Shown here piece after piece: positions 1-4,862 of a DNA stretch of 6,464 bases. Both the position numbers and the translations under genes were made by a program. The first letter of the stretch is position 1; each line of letters opens with the position of its first letter. The notes below the pieces were generated by a model that saw nothing but the letters and a program-made list of their open reading frames with translations, searched no databases and had not been told where the DNA came from. Source of the DNA: Bacteroidetes bacterium 4572_114 (GTDB taxonomy: Bacteria > Bacteroidota > Bacteroidia > Bacteroidales > 4484-276); the NCBI GenBank assembly GCA_002254335.1, contig NIVA01000171.1:1-6464 (forward strand), read 5' to 3'.

Positions 1-62
1 TATTCCAATCATCCATTATTCCGGTTTTTAAATACAATTGATTTAACATGCACTGCATGCTA

Positions 63-454
63 TTATTCCTCAACCTTAACCGGCGTCAGCGGATGAAAAA
101 GATAAAAGCGGTTGTTTTGCAAACTGCGGCATTTGTAACGTTTCCTTAATTTTTCGCCTTTAATAAACTTTTTACCGTTTTGAATAACAAAAACCGTATC
201 ATCAGGAAGATCTTCAAGGTGACAAGCAGATGCGCAAATTCATGAATAAAAGTGATCAGGAAAGCATAGGGATTCAGGTCGTGGTTGATGGAGATGCGGT
301 GGTTGGAATGCCTGACGGGAGGGCGGTAATCACCCAGCTTGGTCCTGCGGCCCCGGGTAATTTTCAGATGAACTTTCTTTTCGATAATCCGGTTCAACAC
401 CTTATCAATAGCCTCTTCGGGTATGTATTGCGCTAATATTTCTTTGTCAGACAT
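63..454 (-). pseudogene. SprT-like zinc metalloprotease, internal deletion plus frameshift
   Basis: This is a broken member of the SprT-like (HExxH) family common in Bacteroidota. The ATG at 454 opens a frame with a normal N-terminal part, including GDYRPPVRH at about residues 41-49 and the zinc-binding HEFAH at 71-75. That frame then runs into unrelated residues and stops at 146. From about position 218 a different minus-strand frame carries the family's usual C-terminal end: LEDLPDDTVFVIQNG, KGEKLRKRYKC, then RFYLFHPLTPV, ending at TAA 63-65. The stretch that should lie between the two parts, with the third zinc-ligand region and helical middle, is absent. From memory of homologues about 65-70 codons are missing. 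The lost ligand and the frame change make an active enzyme unlikely. It lies 38 bp downstream of the lipoprotein gene on the same strand and may be read from that gene's promoter. An assembly error is an alternative explanation. Confidence 0.75.
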
Positions 455-492
455 CGGGTTGTAAAATAAATATTTTTTAAAGAAGTGGTTTT

Positions 493-744
493 TCAGGTAG
501 TCAGTTCGATGTCTTTTTTGGCATTTACCAAATCTGTATAAAGGAAACCTCTGTCAGGATTACTTAAAACATAAATAGAGTTTCCGCCTTTCTGGTTGTA
601 ACTCCACCTCGGGCAGTCGCACTTTCTTTTTTTCCTTCTTTTATAGGTAGAGTTGTAGTTGTGGCGGGAACATGAACCCATGAACAGAGCGCCCAAAATC
701 AACAGGGCGACAAATGAAATCCGTGATTTTAGTATCCAATTCAA
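493..744 (-). CDS. Small basic lipoprotein, function unknown
   Basis: An 83-residue protein with a lipoprotein-type signal: a short N-region containing K6 and R8, a hydrophobic core at about 9-22, and a cleavage site MGSC with the acylated cysteine at residue 25. The -3 position is Met rather than the usual Leu, so the lipobox is slightly atypical. The mature part is short and has a very basic run (residues 35-41, KRRKKRK) followed directly by C42-D-C44-P-R-W47. It ends with a more ordinary stretch (SIYVLSNPDRGFLYTDL, about 56-72). No enzyme motif is visible. The start is taken as TTG at 744 because no in-frame ATG lies upstream and the first downstream ATG (M22) would destroy the signal peptide. 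A -7 promoter element lies about 40 bp upstream. It is probably anchored in the outer or inner membrane facing the periplasm. I do not recognise a named family. Confidence 0.75.
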   Translation of the reverse strand: MNWILKSRISFVALLILGALFMGSCSRHNYNSTYKRRKKRKCDCPRWSYNQKGGNSIYVLSNPDRGFLYTDLVNAKKDIELTT

Positions 745-785
745 TTTTATGGCTAATTTTACGTTTTCAAAAGAAAATGATTTTG

Positions 786-793
786 CAAAGATA
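786..793 (-). promoter_or_regulatory. Bacteroidota-type -7 promoter element for the lipoprotein gene
   Basis: Read on the minus strand this is TATCTTTG, a full match to the Bacteroidota primary sigma factor -7 consensus TAnnTTTG. It would give a leader of roughly 35 nt before the TTG start at 744. No good TTTG -33 box is seen 19-21 bp upstream. On the plus strand the same divergent spacer holds only a weaker candidate for mlaE (TTCTTTTG, 818-825), which would imply a very short leader. Confidence 0.5.
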
Positions 794-841
794 AGCGGTT
801 CTGTGGCACAGATGTTTTTCTTTTGATTAAATTAGCCCGCG

Positions 842-1582
842 ATGAAATTTCTGGCCGACATTGGCGAATATGTGATGATTATTGCCCAGGCATTCAAAAG
901 GCCTGACAAGGGTTCTGTGTTCAGGCAGCAACTGTTCTTTGACCTCAGGCAGCTCGGGATCAGCTCCATTGGCGTGGTTTTCATCATTTCCATATTCTTC
1001 GGGACCATCATCGCCATTCAGATGGCGTACAATATCGACAGCCCGCTGGTGCCCAAAACCACCATTGGTTTCGGTACCCGCCAGATGATCGTTCTGGAAT
1101 TTGCCCCCACCATCATCAGCCTGATCCTTGTGGGAAAAGTGGGTTCGAACATTGCTTCCGAAATAGGTACCATGCGCGTGACCGAACAGATTGATGCACT
1201 CAAGGTGATGGGTATCAATCCGGCCAATTACCTCATCCTGCCCAAGATAACGGCAGCCATGCTTTACAATCCCGTACTGATCATATTTTCCATGGTTCTG
1301 GGTTTGCTGGGTGGCTGGTTTGCCATGCTGTTGACCGGCCTCGTTTCGCTGGATCAGTACATAGAAGGGTTGCGGGCGTGGTATGATCCCTTTACGGTAA
1401 CTTATGCCCTGATCAAAACCGAAGTATTTGCCTTTATCATTGCTTCCGTGTCGGCTTACAAAGGATTTACCGTGAAAGGCGGTTCCATCGAGGTGGGCAA
1501 AGCCAGTACGGATGCGGTGGTGATCTGCACCATTCTGATTGTCTTTTTCGACCTGATACTCACCCAAATGTTACTGACATGA
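842..1582 (+). CDS. mlaE: Mla-type phospholipid ABC transporter permease (MlaE family)
   Basis: A 246-residue inner-membrane permease of the MlaE family. With an MlaF ATPase and a periplasmic MlaD (MCE) protein, such permeases move phospholipids between the inner membrane and periplasmic carriers to maintain outer-membrane asymmetry. Hydrophobic segments are seen at about 42-62, 85-100, 138-166, 188-206 and 224-244. The family's best conserved stretch is clear at about residues 100-120 (VGSNIASEIGTMRVTEQIDAL), the cytoplasmic coupling-helix region that contacts the ATPase. A second conserved stretch near the C-terminus reads GGSIEVGKAST (213-223). Length matches Bacteroidota homologues as I recall them, with no internal loss. 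The ATG at 842 gives the usual short amphipathic N-terminus (FKRPDK at 18-23). Its stop overlaps the mlaF start by four bases (ATGA), implying translational coupling. No mlaD lies in the window. Confidence 0.93.
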   Translation: MKFLADIGEYVMIIAQAFKRPDKGSVFRQQLFFDLRQLGISSIGVVFIISIFFGTIIAIQMAYNIDSPLVPKTTIGFGTRQMIVLEFAPTIISLILVGKVGSNIASEIGTMRVTEQIDALKVMGINPANYLILPKITAAMLYNPVLIIFSMVLGLLGGWFAMLLTGLVSLDQYIEGLRAWYDPFTVTYALIKTEVFAFIIASVSAYKGFTVKGGSIEVGKASTDAVVICTILIVFFDLILTQMLLT

Positions 1583-2202
1583 TCGAGGTAATAAATGTTT
1601 CCAAATCATTTGACGGACAGATGGTGCTGAAAGACATCACTACCACCTTTGAAAAAGGGAAAACCAACCTGATTATCGGACAGAGTGGTTCGGGCAAGAC
1701 CGTTCTGATGAAATGCTGTATCGGATTGCTGGATGCCGACGAAGGGGAGATCATTTTTGACGGCCTGGTTTTTTCGGCGCTGAAAGAAAAAGAAAAAAGG
1801 AAAACACGGAAGGAGATGGGGGTGCTTTTCCAGATTGTCAATGCCAATGAAAAGTTCCCCTCGGAGATCAGCGGCGGGATGATCAAACGTGTGGCCATTG
1901 CCCGCGCTATTGCCCTCAACCCGAAATATTTGTTTTGCGATGAGCCCAACTCGGGACTCGACCCCAAAACAGCCGAACGCATTGACCAGTTGATCTCGGA
2001 ACTGACGGAAAAATTCCAGATGATCACAGTCATCAACACGCACGATATGAACTCGGTATTGCAGATCGGAGAAAAGATAGCTTTTATTCACAGCGGACAA
2101 CTGTGGTGGGAAGGCGATAAAAACCAGATTTTGAATACCGACAACGAAGAGTTGAATGAATTCGTTTTTGCCACCGAGCTGACGAGGAGGGTGAAGCGGT
2201 GA
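1579..2202 (+). CDS. mlaF: Mla-type ABC transporter ATPase (MlaF family), short form lacking part of the helical domain
   Basis: The cytoplasmic ATPase partner of the MlaE-type permease encoded immediately upstream; ATP hydrolysis drives phospholipid transport. The 207-residue product shows Walker A GQSGSGKT (34-41), Q-loop glutamine Q85, signature SGGM (98-101), Walker B YLFCDEP (117-123), D-loop SGLD (125-128) and switch H155. The C-terminal part (NTHDMNSV, then ELNEFVFA at about 191-198) is typical of Bacteroidota MlaF. What is odd is that only eight residues (86-93) lie between the Q-loop and PSEISGG, where E. coli MlaF has about 49 as I recall it. Roughly 40 codons of the helical subdomain are therefore missing, in frame, with the junction near 1834-1845. 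That region normally forms the groove that receives the MlaE coupling helix. The gene could be a defective allele, an unusual variant or an assembly error. The start is fixed by the ATGA overlap with mlaE. Confidence 0.88.
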   Translation: MIEVINVSKSFDGQMVLKDITTTFEKGKTNLIIGQSGSGKTVLMKCCIGLLDADEGEIIFDGLVFSALKEKEKRKTRKEMGVLFQIVNANEKFPSEISGGMIKRVAIARAIALNPKYLFCDEPNSGLDPKTAERIDQLISELTEKFQMITVINTHDMNSVLQIGEKIAFIHSGQLWWEGDKNQILNTDNEELNEFVFATELTRRVKR

Positions 2203-2220
2203 GGACATCCCCGCCCTGAT

Positions 2221-2300
2221 CCCAACCCTGAAGGGCTGGGAAACTGAACGAGAGATTAATGTAGTGAAACGAATCAGTTGCCCGGTCTTTTAAGGCCGGG
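2221..2300 (+). repeat. REP-like doublet: two GC-rich hairpins flanking a 40-nt centre
   Basis: Two 20-nt imperfect hairpins of the same shape (9-nt arms, 2-nt centre) lie at 2221-2240 and 2281-2300, exactly 40 nt apart. The first pairs CCCAACCCT with AGGGCTGGG with one A-C mismatch. The second pairs CCCGGTCTT with AAGGCCGGG with one T-G wobble. Between them, AACTGA (2242-2247) and TCAGTT (2274-2279) can pair, so the unit can fold into a symmetrical structure. No T-run follows either hairpin, so a classical intrinsic terminator is not indicated. It occupies most of the mlaF-CvpA gap (2203-2331). The layout resembles REP doublets, but copy number elsewhere in the genome is unknown. Confidence 0.55.
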
Positions 2301-2307
2301 ATTTAGC

Positions 2308-2323
2308 AATAGAACAATAGAAC
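2308..2323 (+). repeat. Tandem 8-bp duplication just upstream of the CvpA-family start codon
   Basis: AATAGAAC occurs twice in direct tandem (2308-2315 and 2316-2323), ending 8 bp before the ATG at 2332. It sits where an A-rich ribosome-binding region would be in Bacteroidota. A change in copy number would alter the leader but not the reading frame. Two copies alone may be chance. Confidence 0.5.
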
Positions 2324-2331
2324 CATAAAAA

Positions 2332-2871
2332 ATGACCATCAACACATTAGACCTCATTATTCTGATCCCCTTGCTGCTGTGGGCATGGCAGGGCTATAAA
2401 AAGGGGCTGATCATCAGTGTGGCATCGCTGGCAGCCCTGGTGCTGGGACTGTATTTTGCATTTTATTTCTCCGATTTCACGGCCGGACAGTTGAAAAAGC
2501 ATTTTGACATTTCCCCCGAATACATGGCCATTGTTTCATTCATCGTGACTTTTATCGTCGTGGTGGTGGCCGTTGTGCTGGTGGGCAAACTCCTGCACAA
2601 ATTTGTCAATGTATTAATGCTCGGTTTTCTCAACAAAGCGGCCGGGCTGGTTTTCGGTGTGCTGAAAGGCGCCCTGTATTTGAGCATTCTGATATTCCTG
2701 ATCAACTATTTCGATCCGGGAGAGCACCTGCTCAAAAAAGAATACAAACAGAAATCATTGCTTTATACTCCTGTGGCCTCTTTTGCACCCTTGCTCTATT
2801 CCCGGCTCAACCTGGATAATCTCGATATCAAATTACCGACGAAAGAGGATATTTTGAAAGAGGTTTATTAA
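2332..2871 (+). CDS. CvpA-family integral membrane protein
   Basis: A 179-residue protein resembling the CvpA (colicin V production) family, which is widespread in bacteria and has poorly defined functions in envelope homeostasis. Family traits seen: an N-terminal LDLIILIPLL segment (6-15) followed by a G21-x3-G25 motif before the second membrane segment (about 25-46), a third segment at about 65-88 (valine-rich, SFIVTFIVVVVAVVLVG), and the family's most recognisable stretch, N101-K-x2-G-x3-G109-x3-G113, leading into the fourth segment (about 101-125). The C-terminal 50 residues are hydrophilic and end in a charged helix. Four membrane passes are expected. The ATG at 2332 follows an A-rich stretch (CCATAAAAA) with no Shine-Dalgarno, as is usual for the phylum. 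It may be transcribed with mlaEF but is separated from them by the hairpin doublet. A 10-bp perfect hairpin begins 8 nt after its stop. Confidence 0.82.
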   Translation: MTINTLDLIILIPLLLWAWQGYKKGLIISVASLAALVLGLYFAFYFSDFTAGQLKKHFDISPEYMAIVSFIVTFIVVVVAVVLVGKLLHKFVNVLMLGFLNKAAGLVFGVLKGALYLSILIFLINYFDPGEHLLKKEYKQKSLLYTPVASFAPLLYSRLNLDNLDIKLPTKEDILKEVY

Positions 2872-2878
2872 CCCAGAT

Positions 2879-2908
2879 TTGTCATTAGGAAGTATGAACT
2901 AATGACAA
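2879..2908 (+). terminator. Perfect 10-bp hairpin directly after the CvpA-family gene
   Basis: TTGTCATTAG (2879-2888) and CTAATGACAA (2899-2908) are perfect inverted repeats around a 10-nt loop, starting 8 nt past the stop at 2869-2871. The place, in a spacer between convergent genes, suits a transcript end or 3'-end stabiliser. No T-tract follows on either strand, so intrinsic termination is not proven. Both arms contain the TTGTCATTA nonamer that recurs at 3037 and 3113. Confidence 0.45.
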
Positions 2909-2932
2909 CTGCGTTGGGCTGTGGGTGGAATC

Positions 2933-2960
2933 CCTGCCTGAACTGCGTACGGCAGGCAGG
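2933..2960 (+). repeat. CCTGCCTG/CAGGCAGG inverted repeat
   Basis: Perfect 8-bp arms at 2933-2940 and 2953-2960 around a 12-nt centre that contains GTAC. Similar CCTGCC-x-GGCAGG hairpins recur in intergenic DNA of many Bacteroidota, from memory and not searched. It probably belongs to a dispersed intergenic repeat rather than to gene-specific regulation. Confidence 0.6.
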
Positions 2961-3010
2961 TGGGTTATCCCCGCGTTAGAAAATCTTACAAATTGAGCAA
3001 CATTTTGTCT

Positions 3011-3028
3011 ATCCCGAAGCTTCGGGAT
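3011..3028 (+). repeat. 18-bp perfect palindrome in the convergent spacer
   Basis: ATCCCGAAG followed directly by CTTCGGGAT, a perfect palindrome with no spacer. As RNA it would fold with a tight loop around the AGCT centre. It lies 50 bp beyond the CCTGCCTG hairpin and inside the same gene-free spacer. It may be a dispersed repeat or a bidirectional terminator core; no T-run is present. Confidence 0.55.
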
Positions 3029-3034
3029 TATGCG

Positions 3035-3121
3035 AATTGTCATTATACATTTCAATATTTCAATAGTTTACAGGTACTACATCATGGGTATTTGTAATTA
3101 TGAAGGAAGGTTTAATGACAA
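3035..3121 (+). repeat. Inverted repeat pair with TTGTCATTA core
   Basis: AATTGTCATTA (3035-3045) is the exact reverse complement of TAATGACAATT (3113-3123), giving 11-bp perfect arms about 67 bp apart. With the hairpin at 2879-2908 this makes four copies of TTGTCATTA within 243 bp in +, -, +, - order. Inside the pair, ATTTCAAT is tandemly duplicated (3049-3056, 3057-3064). No ORF lies between the arms, so it could be the remnant of a small non-coding mobile repeat, but no target-site duplication was recognised. Confidence 0.5.
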
Positions 3122-3128
3122 TTTTGGA

Positions 3129-3686
3129 TTAAACACTTTTACTTTTAGGATCAATGCTCTCTCCCGACAACATCATGTCGCTGTATGAATTTGAAATCAG
3201 GTCCTTTCCTGAGATGCCGAATAATTGAAGATAATGATCACATTGTTTCAGTAATTGATCTCTTCCGATGGTGCCGTCTTTATCAATGGCTTCAATTTCA
3301 ACAAATGTTCCCAGTCCTTCCACCGTATCGAGGTGAAATTTCACATTACCTATATAATAAATCTCCCTTGTCTTGTCAACTACTGTCAGGACACCAAGCG
3401 CAGCAGTGAGCAACCCTTTTAATGAAGAACCGGGCTTGGAATTGTAAAGAATTATATTTGATTGTTTGGGCCCTTTTTTATTTTCTCTTTGATAATGGAT
3501 CAAACTGTTTTCGATGTTTCCCTCTCTTAATTTCAACCGTCCGTTCTCTACCCGGAAATAGGTATCAATCTGATGGTCTGTTCCTTTGAAATCGGCATTT
3601 TCTGCCTTTAATTTTTTTCTTATTCCGGTATGATCTTTTGATCTTGCCTTGATTTCAATATTCAGTATTCCCATAGCATTATTCAT
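3129..3686 (-). CDS. CYTH-domain protein, class IV adenylate cyclase-like
   Basis: A 185-residue protein resembling the CYTH / triphosphate-tunnel superfamily, closest to the class IV adenylate cyclase (CyaB) branch. Members bind a triphosphate and metal ions inside an eight-stranded barrel and may make cAMP or cleave polyphosphate compounds. Visible landmarks: the N-terminal strand NIEIKAR (9-15), IDTYFRV then GRLKLRE (40-55), the HYQREN strand (64-69), DKTREIYYI (104-112) and the C-terminal EGLGTFVEIEA (123-133), whose acidic residues normally bind metal. Length agrees with the family and nothing is missing. The first Glu of the canonical ExExK motif is Asn here (N9-I-E11-I-K13). Start is the ATG at 3686; the ATG at 3674 (M5) is equally possible. 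A weak -7 candidate (TATATTTC) lies at 3705-3698. The enzyme is presumably cytoplasmic. Activity and substrate cannot be assigned from sequence, and its neighbours give no clue. Confidence 0.85.
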   Translation of the reverse strand: MNNAMGILNIEIKARSKDHTGIRKKLKAENADFKGTDHQIDTYFRVENGRLKLREGNIENSLIHYQRENKKGPKQSNIILYNSKPGSSLKGLLTAALGVLTVVDKTREIYYIGNVKFHLDTVEGLGTFVEIEAIDKDGTIGRDQLLKQCDHYLQLFGISGKDLISNSYSDMMLSGESIDPKSKSV

Positions 3687-3758
3687 TGATAAGGGGAGAA
3701 ATATATAAAAATCCCCGGATAAATCCTCAGGAAGGAAGTTTAACGAAGTATATTAAAA

Positions 3759-3782
3759 ATCATTCAGAATGTAATGAATGAT
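3759..3782 (+). promoter_or_regulatory. Inverted repeat in the divergent CYTH / enoyl-CoA hydratase spacer
   Basis: ATCATTCA (3759-3766) and TGAATGAT (3775-3782) are perfect 8-bp inverted repeats around an 8-nt centre. The site lies between two divergently transcribed genes, about 75 bp upstream of the CYTH start and 190 bp upstream of the hydratase start. Size and symmetry fit a dimeric repressor operator, but AT-rich inverted repeats of this size also arise by chance. In the rest of the 287-bp spacer (3687-3973) I see only the hydratase -7 element. Confidence 0.3.
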
Positions 3783-3941
3783 GCCCTATAACCTGCAATA
3801 TTCCGTAATCCTTCTCCAAAATCATTCTTTCAGTCTTGTTTCCAATGAAATGAAAGAAATGGTATCCCACGTGTCTCGCAACCTGTGCCCCACAACTTCA
3901 CAAATCACCAATCATCTCCTCCTCCGTTTCCACAAAATTGC

Positions 3942-3949
3942 TACATTTG
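3942..3949 (+). promoter_or_regulatory. Bacteroidota-type -7 promoter element for the fatty acyl-CoA gene cluster
   Basis: TACATTTG is a full match to the Bacteroidota -7 consensus TAnnTTTG and lies 24 bp before the ATG at 3974, giving a leader of roughly 20 nt. A convincing -33 TTTG box at 19-21 bp is not seen. The element argues that translation starts at 3974 and not at the upstream in-frame TTG (3938), which would precede the promoter. Confidence 0.55.
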
Positions 3950-3973
3950 AAACACCTTAAAAAACATGTAAAA

Positions 3974-4747
3974 ATGGAATATGAAATATTAAAAACAGAG
4001 ATCAAAGACAACATCGCGATTGTGACCATCAGCCGTCCGCAGGCGCTGAATGCCCTGAACACCCGATTCTTTCATGAAATGGATGATTTTGTGGCGAAGA
4101 TATCTCAAATGCCCGACGTCAGGGCGATGATCATTACCGGCGAAGGCAAGGCATTCGTTGCCGGCGCCGACATTGCCGAAATGGTGGACAAAGACCAAAA
4201 AGAAGGCACCGAGTTTTCCCGTCTCGGCCAGAACACTTTCAGCAGTTTCGGAAAACTGGACATCCCCGTCATTGCAGCCATCAATGGTTTTGCGCTGGGT
4301 GGCGGACTGGAACTGACCATGGGTTGCGACTTCCGCATTGCCAGCACCAAAGCCAAATTCGGCCAGCCCGAAGTGAACTTGGGGCTTATTCCAGGCTATG
4401 CCGGCACACAGCGGCTTTCACGGCTCGTGGGACTGGGCGATGCCCTGTATCTGTTGATGACTGCCGAAATGATCGGCGCCGAAGATGCCCTGCGTATCGG
4501 ACTGGTACAAAAAGTGGTGGAGCCGGAAGAATTGATGGATACAGCAATTAAAATCGCCGGTACGATTGCTGCCAAAGGACCACAGGCAATCAAAAAAGTA
4601 AAACAGGTTGTCCGTAATGGTTACGAGATGCCGTTTGAGGAAGGCGAGAAACTGGAAGCCGAACAATTCGGAACACTTTTCGGCGAAGGCAGCGAAGGCC
4701 GCGAGGGCATGAAAGCATTCCTGGAAAAACGGAAACCGGAGTGGTAA
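3974..4747 (+). CDS. Enoyl-CoA hydratase (crotonase, short-chain type)
   Basis: A 257-residue crotonase-family enzyme predicted to hydrate trans-2-enoyl-CoA to 3-hydroxyacyl-CoA, or the reverse, in the cytoplasm. The two oxyanion-hole segments are clear: VAGADIAEM (62-70) and GFALGGGLEL (105-114). Both catalytic glutamates expected for a true hydratase are present: E113 in GGGLEL and E133 in FGQPEV, matching rat E144 and E164. The PGYAGTQRL stretch (140-148) and the KGPQAI region (201-206) are also typical, and the length is normal. The start is the ATG at 3974, which gives the usual N-terminus (MEYEILKTEI) and lies just after a -7 promoter element. The following genes encode the next two enzymes of the pathway, 115 bp and then 11 bp apart. 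Both a crotonyl-CoA hydratase of butyrate metabolism and a beta-oxidation hydratase fit. Chain-length preference cannot be read from sequence. Confidence 0.92.
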   Translation: MEYEILKTEIKDNIAIVTISRPQALNALNTRFFHEMDDFVAKISQMPDVRAMIITGEGKAFVAGADIAEMVDKDQKEGTEFSRLGQNTFSSFGKLDIPVIAAINGFALGGGLELTMGCDFRIASTKAKFGQPEVNLGLIPGYAGTQRLSRLVGLGDALYLLMTAEMIGAEDALRIGLVQKVVEPEELMDTAIKIAGTIAAKGPQAIKKVKQVVRNGYEMPFEEGEKLEAEQFGTLFGEGSEGREGMKAFLEKRKPEW

Positions 4748-4862
4748 CATTTACACCAGGAAATCTACATAATTAAAAAGAAAAATCCACCAAAAACCAT
4801 AAATTTACACCCTTTATTTTTCTCTTAAAAAAGATTAATATTTCAAACTTAAACACAAAAAA

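Noticed and set aside
47..59. CATGCA-C-TGCATG palindrome near the left edge
   Set aside because: A 6-bp-arm palindrome with one central base and no T-run is too weak to call a terminator or binding site.
230..436. Small plus-strand open frame across the SprT-like remnant
   Set aside because: The minus strand carries the HEFAH motif and family-like sequence over the same bases; the plus-strand translation has no recognisable feature.
827..1567. 246-residue open frame antisense to mlaE
   Set aside because: It mirrors mlaE almost exactly, its translation is rich in His, Gly and Asn with no family resemblance, and mlaE is unmistakable on the other strand.
1606..2208. 200-residue open frame antisense to mlaF
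   Set aside because: It is a codon-bias shadow of mlaF with no recognisable domain, and the plus strand carries all ABC motifs.
2872..3128. Possible CRISPR-like or small RNA gene in the repeat-rich spacer
   Set aside because: The repeats are inverted and of different classes, with no regular direct repeat-spacer unit, no promoter element recognised and no Cas gene nearby.
3778..3960. 60-residue plus-strand open frame in the spacer before the hydratase
   Set aside because: It spans the -7 promoter element, has no family resemblance and runs into the leader of the next gene; the region looks non-coding.
3938..3973. Upstream TTG start for the enoyl-CoA hydratase
   Set aside because: It would add 12 residues absent from family members as I recall them, and the codon precedes the best promoter element; the ATG at 3974 fits better.
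4748..4811. Direct repeat ATTTACACC at 4749-4757 and 4803-4811
   Set aside because: Two 9-mers in an A/T-rich spacer of low complexity are plausibly chance, and no promoter spacing or symmetry supports a function.
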